A stretch of 55,214 bases of DNA from an uncultured Azospirillum sp. (GTDB taxonomy: Bacteria > Pseudomonadota > Alphaproteobacteria > RF32 > CAG-239): assembly GCA_900542055.1 (NCBI GenBank), contig UQMA01000007.1, positions 1 to 55,214 of the forward strand, written 5' to 3'. A program made the translations under genes and the position numbers. Positions 17,898 to 26,021 of the stretch are shown piece by piece (the first letter of the stretch is position 1; every line of letters starts with the position of its first letter). A model generated the notes under the pieces. That model made no database searches, was not told where the DNA came from, and worked only from the letters and a program-made list of their open reading frames with translations.

Positions 17898-18020
17898 TTA
17901 GGGATTTCTTCTAGCATAGTCAATGACATTTTTTCCATAAATATCTCTATGCTTGGTATTTGCACCTTCATCTATCAATATATATGTCCTATTATTAATG
18001 GAACAGCCATAATTTGTGAA
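17898..18020 (-). pseudogene. Decayed ankyrin-repeat fragment
   Basis: Minus-strand translation reads YILIDEGANTKHRDIYGKNV and continues IDYARRNP then stop, a textbook ankyrin repeat end. There is no start codon or ribosome site upstream and only about 40 codons survive. It is a relic of a second ankyrin gene in the island. Confidence 0.6.
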
Positions 18021-18265
18021 GAATATTGTGAAAAACAGATACGTATTAACGAATTTGCACAATTTGACAGTGACAGCATTATCTTATCTCATGATTTGTT
18101 TCATCTACCATATAAACTTATTTAATACATCATCATTTTTAACTTATGTTTTAAAAAAAACACAGGTCAGTTACATCAATAATTAGAATTGGAAAAATAT
18201 TTGGAAAAGGGTTTTACATTTCAAAAGAATCACGACAATACAACACCATCAAAGCAATTTTGATG

Positions 18266-18382
18266 TTATAACACATCGTGAATACGTTTTAAACCTCTGC
18301 TAAATTTGCAAAGGTTGGTTAAGGGGAGCCGGTGTCGCGGATATTTTTGCTCTAAAAGCCAGTTTTCAAAATTTTTCAACAT
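18266..18382 (-). CDS. 38-residue open frame with strong ribosome site
   Basis: ATG at 18382 is preceded 8 nt upstream by AAGGAGA. The frame encodes MLKNFENWLLEQKYPRHRLP and ends KRIHDVL. Either a true small basic protein or the intact start of a gene whose remainder has been lost; the next 100 bp show no continuation. Function unknown. Confidence 0.4.
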   Translation of the reverse strand: MLKNFENWLLEQKYPRHRLPLTNLCKFSRGLKRIHDVL

Positions 18383-18519
18383 AGCACAATCTCCTTATCT
18401 TCAAATTAGTTAATAAAAACAGGTTCAGTACAAACTGCGACCATTGTCTGTTTCAATCTTTGGCACTCAGACAAGCAGTCACTAAAGAATTGATAAGGTA
18501 TAAGGATTGAAATACTGAT

Positions 18520-19413
18520 TTATAATTGTCTGTTTAAATCAACAATATATTTCAAAAGTAAGTAGACTTTTTCATAAACAGTCTTCATATCAATCAATAC
18601 TTGCGGATAAAATTCTATACTTATTAAATCTTTTTTGTTTGTATTTGTAACAAGTATAGGGCGGAAAATGAGGTATTGTTGTTGCTCTGCATTTATTTTA
18701 GAAATTTCCTCATTTTTTTGTGTTTCCAGTTTTTGTTGTCGTTGCAATTCCGATATTGGTTCAAAAATAACTTTTGTTTGTGATGTAGCCTGTCGCGATA
18801 GAAAATCTTTATATATTTTCTTTAGATAATTATTTTCTATATTTTTCTTTTTTTGCTCTAAAAGTAGCCATTCATTTTGCTTGTCCTCAATTACACAATA
18901 CGGCGGAATGTAAAAAGGTTCCTGATGAGCTAATAAATCTCTGATACATTTTATGTGTTCAAACCATGTAGCATCTTTAATAAAATCATTTTTTATATTT
19001 TCCGGTAATTGATTTAATAATTTTTGTTTCTGTGCAAAAAATGATATATCAAATTTAGAACCTTTGAAATCCACGCATATAGCAAATACCCATGCAAGAT
19101 TTTCTAATAATCCATATAAATTTATAATAAAAGATTGTAGATTGATTGTTATGTCAGATAACTCTTTTTCAGAGGGAATTTTTTCATTAAAAAAATTTCT
19201 TATGCTAAATATATTCTCTACACAATCTTCAAGTATTTTAATGCGGCGGAGAATGCCATAATATGCAAAACAATATAATTGGGACTGCATGTCATAACCT
19301 GATGCAATTATAGCAATTAAATTTGCAATCTCGGCATATCGGCTTTTATCTAATTGAAATGATTCAAACTCATTTTTTACTTTTTCTATATATTCATCAC
19401 TATAAAATGACAT
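18520..19413 (-). CDS. HEPN-like domain protein
   Basis: A 297-residue mostly helical protein. The motif CIRDLLAHQ gives R158-x4-H163, the RNase signature of HEPN domains, which act in toxin-antitoxin, abortive infection and CRISPR-linked systems. A charged coiled segment (about 195-245, rich in K, E and Q) follows. No partner antitoxin is adjacent, so the role could be defence or RNA processing. It is AT-rich and flanked by tRNA-Glu-derived repeats, suggesting acquisition. Confidence 0.6.
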   Translation of the reverse strand: MSFYSDEYIEKVKNEFESFQLDKSRYAEIANLIAIIASGYDMQSQLYCFAYYGILRRIKILEDCVENIFSIRNFFNEKIPSEKELSDITINLQSFIINLYGLLENLAWVFAICVDFKGSKFDISFFAQKQKLLNQLPENIKNDFIKDATWFEHIKCIRDLLAHQEPFYIPPYCVIEDKQNEWLLLEQKKKNIENNYLKKIYKDFLSRQATSQTKVIFEPISELQRQQKLETQKNEEISKINAEQQQYLIFRPILVTNTNKKDLISIEFYPQVLIDMKTVYEKVYLLLKYIVDLNRQL

Positions 19414-19819
19414 TATAAATTCCCTAATAACATAAGCAAGGCTAATTTATGATATAATATTTTACCTAAAAGTCAAAAAGTATTGGTTAAATTCAGTTCG
19501 TAAACCATTAGGTAAGCATCACCAATACCGTTTTGCTTTATTTGCCAAGCCTTTCAGCGAGTTCGAATGTTGTAAATTTGAAAATTGCATTTTGGGAAAT
19601 TTTTACGAACTCTTTTATGATAAAGTCTTTATTTTTCAATATATTAAGCGAGTTAGAATCTCGTTAGGTCTTTGTGATACTTTTTTTGTTATAAATCAGA
19701 TTTGAAACCTGTCTAAAAGAAAAGTTTTTGACTTTGATGACAATAATATCATTCTTTCAATAAATCGTCTGAGTGATTTTTAATTTTATCTAAGTTTTGG
19801 AAATTTTATTTATTTTTTA

Positions 19820-19849
19820 TTGACAAGGAAACAAAAGTGATCATATAAA
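19820..19849 (+). promoter_or_regulatory. Promoter of the MarR gene
   Basis: TTGACA (19820-19825), 18-bp spacer, TATAAA (19844-19849), about 33 bp before the start codon. Confidence 0.7.
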
Positions 19850-19873
19850 TATTGTTAACTAGGAAACAATATT
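19848..19873 (+). promoter_or_regulatory. Probable MarR operator palindrome
   Basis: Perfect 9-bp inverted repeat AATATTGTT / AACAATATT separated by 8 nt. It overlaps the end of the -10 box and covers the likely transcription start of the MarR-family gene. This fits autorepression, as is usual for MarR proteins. Confidence 0.65.
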
Positions 19874-19882
19874 GAGGAAGTA

Positions 19883-20350
19883 ATGACTAAAACTCTAAAC
19901 ACAACCCTTTCTATGCTGTTAAATACATTTGAACTTATCAATAATACATTAAAAAATCATGCTGAACCTGTTTTGTCTGGTTATACAATTACAGAAATGC
20001 ATTGCATTGAGTGTATTGGCAAGATTGAGAATCCTAACGTAACTAAAATTTCTCAATCGCTAAATATTACACGAGGTGGAGTCAGCAAAATGATTAAAAA
20101 GCTGATTAGTAAAGGTGCTATAGATACTTATACTCGTGATGAAAATAAAAAAGAAATCTATTATATATTAACCAATCTTGGACAAGAAGTTTTTCAGGCT
20201 CATGAAAAAATTCATCAAGAATGGAACTATAAAGACACAGAATTTTTTAAGCAATTTGATAAAAATGAAATTAAATTTGCTCTCAATTTTCTTCAAAAAT
20301 ACTCACAACATCTGAAAGATACCATAAAATATTTTGAAAGGAAGGAATAA
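19883..20350 (+). CDS. MarR-family transcriptional regulator
   Basis: A 155-residue winged-helix regulator. The recognition region reads ISQSLNITRGGVSKMIKKLI (residues about 57-76), followed by the wing (IDTYTRDENKKEIYYILT) and a C-terminal dimerisation helix. It is followed 1 bp later by a metallo-hydrolase gene, so the pair is co-transcribed and probably controlled by this protein through the palindrome overlapping its own promoter. The effector ligand is unknown. Confidence 0.9.
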   Translation: MTKTLNTTLSMLLNTFELINNTLKNHAEPVLSGYTITEMHCIECIGKIENPNVTKISQSLNITRGGVSKMIKKLISKGAIDTYTRDENKKEIYYILTNLGQEVFQAHEKIHQEWNYKDTEFFKQFDKNEIKFALNFLQKYSQHLKDTIKYFERKE

Positions 20351-20351
20351 A

Positions 20352-21119
20352 ATGCTTATACATCAGATTAGAAATGCTACGCTTATTATAACCTATAATG
20401 ATAAAAAATTTTTGATAGACCCGTGGTTAATGCCTAAGGATTATATGCCCGGTTTTGAGATGGCTGTTAATGCAAATGTGCGTCAACCAAGAGTTGAACT
20501 CCCTTTAAGTGTTGAAAAAATCGTTGATGTTGATGCTGTTATTTTAACACACTTCCACCCTGATCATTGGGATGAGTTTGCAACAAAGGCTATTGATAAA
20601 AAAATTCCTTTTTTTGTTCAGAGTGAAGTTGACCAAAAACAAATTCAATCACTTGGATTCAGTGATGTGAGAGTTGTTTCTGTAAGCGGGACAGAATTTG
20701 ATGGTATTACACTTTATAAAACATTCGGGCAACATGGAAAGCGGGAGATAATTAAACCGCTGTGTGAGCAAGTTAATATGGCTTATGACGCAATGGGTGT
20801 TGTTTTTAAGGCTAAAAATGAAAAAACACTTTATGTTGCCGGCGATACAATCTGGTGTGAAGAAGTTGTTGAGGCGATAGATAAATTTGCACCTGATGTC
20901 ATAGTTGTTAATGCTTGTGGTGCGACATTACTCAATGGTGAAAGAATTATCATGAATGATGAAGATGTCAAAACATTGACCGAATATGCTCCGAAAGCGG
21001 TTATTGTCGCTAGTCATATGGATACCGTAAGTCACTTAACAGTAACAAGAAATGACATTCGGAAGATGAAACTAAATAATGTTCTTGTTCCGGAAGATAA
21101 TGAGATTATGGAATTTTAA
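20352..21119 (+). CDS. MBL-fold metallo-hydrolase (UlaG-like)
   Basis: A 255-residue beta-lactamase-fold hydrolase. The metal-binding motif is LTHFHPDHWDEF (HxHxDH), with further ligands in VAGDTIW and VASHMDTV. The N-terminal pattern IRNATLIITYNDKKFLIDPW is typical of the UlaG/UPF0173 group. The start at 20352 has a strong GGAAGGAAT site. It probably acts on the compound sensed by the upstream MarR protein; substrate unknown. A terminator follows. Confidence 0.88.
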   Translation: MLIHQIRNATLIITYNDKKFLIDPWLMPKDYMPGFEMAVNANVRQPRVELPLSVEKIVDVDAVILTHFHPDHWDEFATKAIDKKIPFFVQSEVDQKQIQSLGFSDVRVVSVSGTEFDGITLYKTFGQHGKREIIKPLCEQVNMAYDAMGVVFKAKNEKTLYVAGDTIWCEEVVEAIDKFAPDVIVVNACGATLLNGERIIMNDEDVKTLTEYAPKAVIVASHMDTVSHLTVTRNDIRKMKLNNVLVPEDNEIMEF

Positions 21120-21167
21120 TTTTTATTACAGTAAATGCTCAAAAGGTTCGAAAATTGCGAGCTTTGC

Positions 21168-21177
21168 ATCACCAATA
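21168..21177 (+). repeat. Putative att repeat 3
   Basis: GCATCACCAATA repeats the tRNA-Glu 3' end as at 19516. It sits between the hydrolase gene and its terminator. Confidence 0.4.
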
Positions 21178-21179
21178 TC

Positions 21180-21209
21180 AAAAAGGTTGCGTTACAGCGA
21201 CCTTTTTTT
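21180..21209 (+). terminator. Terminator of the marR-hydrolase unit
   Basis: AAAAAGGTTGC / GCGACCTTTTTTT stem-loop with a 6-nt loop. Confidence 0.8.
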
Positions 21210-21278
21210 ATGTTTATCAAAAATATAGACAAAATATCCTTTTATTGCTATTATTAAATAGTCGTAACAAAAAACATT

Positions 21279-22361
21279 ATGAAAGATACTTTGATGAATA
21301 TAAAAGAATATGAAATATTATTTGATCGTTGCAAAATCACTATGAACGATTCTGGCAATATTTTATTCACACCTATCTTAGAAAAAGAAAAAGGCATCAT
21401 TGAAAAAATAATAAATGACAACAAGTTACAAAATTTGGATTTTGAGAATTTTCAAGCTCTTCACAAACAGTTTTTGCCTCTTTACCGCGCAAGAAAAGAC
21501 TTAAAACAGCGTAAAATCGAACAATTTTCCTCTTTAACACCGCAGAAGGTAGCCGATCTCCCCATTGAACAAAAAGTCGAATATATGGAAGCTTTATTTC
21601 CAATAAATCAAAACATAGGCGAACTAACCGAAACTTGTAAAAAAAATGAGCAAAATATAAAATCATGCTTATTTTCAATGGATTTTCCGCAAGATTTTTG
21701 GGAAAGTGAAATTAAATCAGCAACAAGATATGCTGATTTAATTTCACAGCAGCCGGATATAATAGAAAAAATGAAAAATTGGCAAAACACAACGCTGCAA
21801 GAAAAAAAGGATACAATAACCAAAGCTGCAAAAGTCTTTAACTATGTGTATGGTACAAACATTCAAATTGATTTTTTCACCAACGAACAAGAAAAAGCCA
21901 AAATAAAAGAACAAAACTTTGATGAAAACACTCACATCAATGCAGCTTATTATAAAAAAGGAAAACTTTATTTTAATGAAGATCGTTTACAAAGCAGTGA
22001 TAACTATTTTCCAATATCAGTTTTGTTTCATGAAGGAACGCACCTAAGACAAGATACTCAAACTTTTGACAATCAATTAGTTAACCGTATTTTAAACTGC
22101 AATACCGAAAGTGTTGCTGTTTATGAAGATATGGCCAAAAGCAAAGAAACAAATGATTATAAAGATTTGTATGCTATGCTGCCGTCTGAAAAACACGCAC
22201 ACGCTCTTCAAATGCACGTAGAAAACGAACTTATGGAAAAAAGTGGTATTGAAAAAGATAAGACAGAAACAAATAAAGAAATAAAAGATATTCATAATAA
22301 AGCTTTTAGTATGGCACAAATTGCACAATTTCATTCTCGAAATAAAAGTAAGAACGTATGA
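21279..22361 (+). CDS. HEGTH-motif metallopeptidase-like protein, effector-like
   Basis: A 360-residue protein without a signal peptide. An N-terminal helical, Lys/Glu/Gln-rich region (1-180) precedes a zincin-like core with PISVLFHEGTHLRQD, where HEGTH (251-255) is an HExxH zinc motif. A downstream ESVAVYE segment could provide the third ligand. The family is not recognised. It lies in the accessory island and its overall look is that of a secreted effector, but this is inference. ATG at 21294 is an alternative start; neither has a strong ribosome site. Confidence 0.6.
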   Translation: MKDTLMNIKEYEILFDRCKITMNDSGNILFTPILEKEKGIIEKIINDNKLQNLDFENFQALHKQFLPLYRARKDLKQRKIEQFSSLTPQKVADLPIEQKVEYMEALFPINQNIGELTETCKKNEQNIKSCLFSMDFPQDFWESEIKSATRYADLISQQPDIIEKMKNWQNTTLQEKKDTITKAAKVFNYVYGTNIQIDFFTNEQEKAKIKEQNFDENTHINAAYYKKGKLYFNEDRLQSSDNYFPISVLFHEGTHLRQDTQTFDNQLVNRILNCNTESVAVYEDMAKSKETNDYKDLYAMLPSEKHAHALQMHVENELMEKSGIEKDKTETNKEIKDIHNKAFSMAQIAQFHSRNKSKNV

Positions 22362-22470
22362 AATACAACTGTAAAATAGTTACCAATAATAATACTGACT
22401 TATCAGTACAAAAAAAATAACAGCAATTGAAAACACTTGATATTATTTAGAACAGAAAATAATATCTGCA

Positions 22471-22506
22471 AAAAAAGGCTTACCGTATAAAACGATAAGC
22501 CTTTTT
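22471..22506. terminator. Bidirectional terminator
   Basis: AAAAAGGCTTA / TAAGCCTTTTT hairpin between two convergent genes. Confidence 0.85.
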
Positions 22507-22520
22507 CAAAAAGAAACATT

Positions 22521-23057
22521 TCAGTCGGAAATTTGACCATCTTTTTTCAACAGCTCACGAATAAAGGCAATTCCCTTCATTGTCCAATAGGTATGAGCTC
22601 TTGTCAATTCATGTCCTTTGCTGTCTTGTCCATAAGTAAACCAGCCTACTTTGGTGTAGCCTTCAGACGCGTACTTCTGATACAACACCCAAACTTCGCC
22701 GCGCTTGTACTGAATCCCTTTTTTATTAAGGTATTGATTGAGCTTGATTGCTGACCAACCAAAACTTTTTGCTACAATATTTGTAGGAAAAAGAGATGTT
22801 GAAACAAATAACTCATCAACAAGATCTGCTTTTGCTTTCAACTTTGCGTTTTCAGAAAGCAGACGCTGATTTTCGGCAAGCAGCTCCTGATTTATCTGCT
22901 GCAATTCTTGCACTTCCGCATTTTGTTTTGCGGATTTTAACTCACTTTTCTTTGAACGGGAAACTTTTGAAGTTTCTGCAGGTTGTTCCTGAGATGGGAA
23001 AAAATCTGGAAACAAATCGCCGCAAAATCCGTTTTCGGTTTGCTTTTTTTGTGACAT
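22521..23057 (-). CDS. KilAC-domain phage antirepressor-like protein
   Basis: A 178-residue protein. Residues about 50-80 form a Leu/Glu/Gln-rich coiled coil. Residues about 82-175 are a KilAC (Ant C-terminal) DNA-binding domain with AKSFGWSAIKLNQYL, KRGEVWVLYQKY and TMKGIAFIREL. Full phage antirepressors carry a second N-terminal domain (Bro-N, KilA-N or AntA), absent here. It is probably a stand-alone derivative or phage remnant. No other phage genes are adjacent. Confidence 0.85.
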   Translation of the reverse strand: MSQKKQTENGFCGDLFPDFFPSQEQPAETSKVSRSKKSELKSAKQNAEVQELQQINQELLAENQRLLSENAKLKAKADLVDELFVSTSLFPTNIVAKSFGWSAIKLNQYLNKKGIQYKRGEVWVLYQKYASEGYTKVGWFTYGQDSKGHELTRAHTYWTMKGIAFIRELLKKDGQISD

Positions 23058-23152
23058 AAAAATAGTTTTTAATAATAATATAATTAATTGCTATTTAATT
23101 GCTATTTGCAGCCATGTCAACATATCTTATTAATTTGCAACAAAAAACAAAA

Positions 23153-24928
23153 TTATCTTTCGTAGTTTTTAATATCTGACAAATTTATATTTAGCTTATT
23201 GATATTATGTCTTTTTGTTTTTTTAGATGCTAATGTTGCAGCCATTTGGTTCCGTAAAACAGCAATTTTATTTTTCAGACTGATGGGGTGTTTTTTGGGA
23301 AGAATTTCCTTTGTTGAACTGAAATCAAAATTTGCAGAAAATACTGATTTAGGCAAACCTCCCAAATCAACTTTTTTTGACATTCTATTCAAACCGAACA
23401 AATGATATTGTGTTGAGGTTTGAGAAGGAAATTTAAATGAATCGATAGAACTCGCATCTTGGTTTTCAAGAACAAAACTATTCATTTTAGTATTTGAAAA
23501 ATCCAGTGATTTCAATTTGCTAGAAATTTTATTTCCAGAAAAATAAATATAATTACACTGTTGAGGAAAAACTATTTCTTCAACAGAAGACAAATCACAG
23601 TCTTTCAGAGTTATATTTCCCTTGCATTTACTTAAATCCAATTTTTTCACATTATCTAAATTAACACCGTTCAATAAAATATCGCCGCTTAATGATTTTT
23701 TTTCAATAGAACTATCCAAATTCATTAATTGCAAAGACAAATTTCGAATATATTGTTCACCATTTAGTTCAAAAACATTCTGTTTTTGAACTAAATTTTC
23801 AAACTTTATACTTTCATCAAGAGGCTGTAATTTCTTTTCCTTTGAATATTTTACCGTCGCACTTTCATTATTCAATAACTTCTTTTTGAGCAAATTTAAG
23901 CGTTTTATCAGCATATCATTTGGTTCTACAGTCGATACAACTTCATGCGCCTTTGCAAAATTTTCCCAATTTTCACTGACATATTTGCCATTTTCAGCAA
24001 TTTTTACAATTCTTTTATCGTCATCATCACCATATTGCAGGTATATATTCCTTAATTTATTGCGATGAGGCATTACCGGTGTTTCATATTTATCACCACC
24101 TTCAACACCGTTTTCTTTATTTAACAACGGATTAGATTTTCCCCGTTCTATACCATACATACCATAATATTTTTGATCTTTTGCGGTTTCATATTCATAA
24201 ATAAAACCATATTTTTTCCCATCAACAGGTTTATATGAAACTCCTACTGAATATACTCCGGTGGCATAATCGGAAGCAACCTTAAAACTCGATGAACTAT
24301 AACATACATCTCGACCTCTTCTTGAAGATATAACCGCATAAGGTTGAGCTCCCAGTGTTCCCCCTCTGTACAGAAATTGCCTATTTGCATTATTTTGTTC
24401 CATTTCTTCAACAGAAACAAGGGGCATATCCTTAACCGTTTTTAACTGTGATTCTATTAAATATTCAATAGCTTCCTGATTATTCTCATCATTCAATTGA
24501 GAATAATTTTCCGCCACATTAATTTCTTTTGTATCATTTTTTGAGGTTTGATGTCCGCAAAATACAAAATTTTCTTTAGTTTGCGGCAAAACATGACCTT
24601 TAAATTTTATCCCCTCAGCTTTTAATATCTCATATATATCGGCGCTTGCTTGCAAAGCATCTTGTGGAGATAAAAAAGGAGACCTGATACCGCTTCCGTC
24701 AACAACAAAGGTATCCAATGCTTCGGCACCATTGTTATAATACCCGACAGCATTTATACCTTTTTTTCGCAAAGCATTGACGACATCAGAAACCTTTTGT
24801 TTTTCTTCCAAACCAATGGACAACATACAATCTTCATTCAACTCATTAAAATGATTTGAAATAATATTCTTTAACTCAACTGCATCAGATGACTGAGCTA
24901 AAATATTTTCCACGAAAGATTGATCCAT
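23153..24928 (-). CDS. Large effector-like protein with possible ART domain and leucine-rich repeats
   Basis: A 591-residue protein without an obvious signal peptide. A central region has FLYRGG (R188), then CYSSSSF followed by ASDYATG (S211-S214), then IYEYET (E245/E247). That order and spacing is reminiscent of the Arg, Ser-Thr-Ser and ExE residues of R-S-E ADP-ribosyltransferases. Residues about 395-540 contain irregular leucine-rich repeats of the BspA-like type (LSGDILLNGVNLDNVKKLDL, LDFSNTKM). The combination suggests a protein aimed at host or competitor targets. ART activity is a hypothesis; the leucine-rich part is more secure. Confidence 0.6.
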   Translation of the reverse strand: MDQSFVENILAQSSDAVELKNIISNHFNELNEDCMLSIGLEEKQKVSDVVNALRKKGINAVGYYNNGAEALDTFVVDGSGIRSPFLSPQDALQASADIYEILKAEGIKFKGHVLPQTKENFVFCGHQTSKNDTKEINVAENYSQLNDENNQEAIEYLIESQLKTVKDMPLVSVEEMEQNNANRQFLYRGGTLGAQPYAVISSRRGRDVCYSSSSFKVASDYATGVYSVGVSYKPVDGKKYGFIYEYETAKDQKYYGMYGIERGKSNPLLNKENGVEGGDKYETPVMPHRNKLRNIYLQYGDDDDKRIVKIAENGKYVSENWENFAKAHEVVSTVEPNDMLIKRLNLLKKKLLNNESATVKYSKEKKLQPLDESIKFENLVQKQNVFELNGEQYIRNLSLQLMNLDSSIEKKSLSGDILLNGVNLDNVKKLDLSKCKGNITLKDCDLSSVEEIVFPQQCNYIYFSGNKISSKLKSLDFSNTKMNSFVLENQDASSIDSFKFPSQTSTQYHLFGLNRMSKKVDLGGLPKSVFSANFDFSSTKEILPKKHPISLKNKIAVLRNQMAATLASKKTKRHNINKLNINLSDIKNYER

Positions 24929-25076
24929 AAAAAGTTCCTTCTGTTTATTGTATTTTACAATACATTATATTTTTTGTCAATTTTATCACATTTTTCATTA
25001 TTCTAACCTTTGTTTAATATTTTTAATTTAAAAAACAAATTCTCATAAAAACAACCGATAAAACAGGAAAACAAAT

Positions 25077-26021
25077 ATGAAAAAAATATTTTTACTATTT
25101 TGGGCATTAGCAGCTTGTTCTCCGCAAAACGAAAATATTGTCAATGGATATATAGAAGGAACCTATATTTATATTTCACCATACACCGGCGGAATATTGG
25201 ATGAAATTAAAGTTTCAAAAGGAAAAATCATAAAAACCGGAGATCGATTGTTTATTATAGACAAAGAAATTTGGAACGCCAACATTCAACAGGCAACACA
25301 TCAGCTTGATAAAGCTTACGCCAACTATGCAAATTTAAGTAAAGGCAAGCGCAAACAAGAACTTGAAATAATCTTAAAACAAAAAGCGCAAGCCGAAGCC
25401 GAAATGAAAAATACTAAAAAAGAATATGAACGCGCGAAAAATCTCGTAAAAACTCAAATTATCAGCCAATCTGATTTTGATCAAAAATTATCAGACTTTC
25501 AGCAAGCAAAAGCCAAAGTTGAAGAACTGGAAGCTTCATTGCAAACAGCCATGCTATCCGCTCGCGAAGACGAATTGGAAGCCGCTCAAAAAGATATTGA
25601 AATCGCACGACAAAATTTAGTAAAAGTAAAGCAGCAAGCTGCAAATAATACAGTTTATTCAAAAGTCGGCGGACAAATCGAAAACACTTATTTCAGGTTG
25701 GGAGAATATGTTCCGGCCGGAAGCCCTGTTGTCTCTATACTTCCGCCTGAAAATGTAAAAATAAGATTTTTTGTTTCAGAAAAACTGCTTGCAAAAATAA
25801 AACTAAAAACACCTGTCACCATATATTGCGACGGATGCAAACAGGGAATACCGGCAAAAGTTTCTTTTATTTCGCCCAAAAGCGAATTTACGCCGCCAGT
25901 AATTTACAGTGTTGAAAGCAGAGAAAAACTTGTTTTTATGATTGAAGCCCTATTTGATGATAAAGCTCAAAATTTGCGCCCCGGTCTCCCCGTTTCTGTA
26001 AAGGTAAATATTGATGAATGA
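25077..26021 (+). CDS. HlyD-family periplasmic adaptor lipoprotein
   Basis: A 314-residue membrane-fusion protein. The signal sequence ends in a lipobox (LAACS, Cys14). A biotinyl-lipoyl-like strand GYIEGTYIYISPYTGGILDE comes next, then a long coiled-coil hairpin (about 65-190), then the second lipoyl half and beta-barrel (GGQIENTYFRLGEYVPAGSPV). It resembles YbhG/EmrA-type adaptors. It is the first gene of an exporter operon; its stop overlaps the ATPase start. Confidence 0.92.
   Translation: MKKIFLLFWALAACSPQNENIVNGYIEGTYIYISPYTGGILDEIKVSKGKIIKTGDRLFIIDKEIWNANIQQATHQLDKAYANYANLSKGKRKQELEIILKQKAQAEAEMKNTKKEYERAKNLVKTQIISQSDFDQKLSDFQQAKAKVEELEASLQTAMLSAREDELEAAQKDIEIARQNLVKVKQQAANNTVYSKVGGQIENTYFRLGEYVPAGSPVVSILPPENVKIRFFVSEKLLAKIKLKTPVTIYCDGCKQGIPAKVSFISPKSEFTPPVIYSVESREKLVFMIEALFDDKAQNLRPGLPVSVKVNIDE

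Larger units (their letters stand above)
19414..19882. repeat. Gene-free stretch with degenerate copies of the tRNA-Glu 3' end
   Basis: ATCACCAATAC at 19518-19528 is followed by a diverged copy of the roughly 100 bp downstream of tRNA-Glu (PyGTTTTGCTTTATTT, CCAAGCC, CGAATGTT, ACGAACTC blocks). At 19647-19669 AGCGAGTTAGAATCTCGTTAGG resembles the tRNA-Glu T-arm. These look like old attachment-site junctions. No gene is seen. Confidence 0.55.

Noticed and set aside
17853..18125. Plus-strand open frame of 90 codons
   Set aside because: The opposite strand carries a recognisable ankyrin repeat here, and the plus-strand product is a hydrophobic shadow with no ribosome site.
22521..24928. A prophage at 22-25 kb
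   Set aside because: Only a KilAC-domain gene suggests phage; no structural, integrase or lysis genes are nearby.
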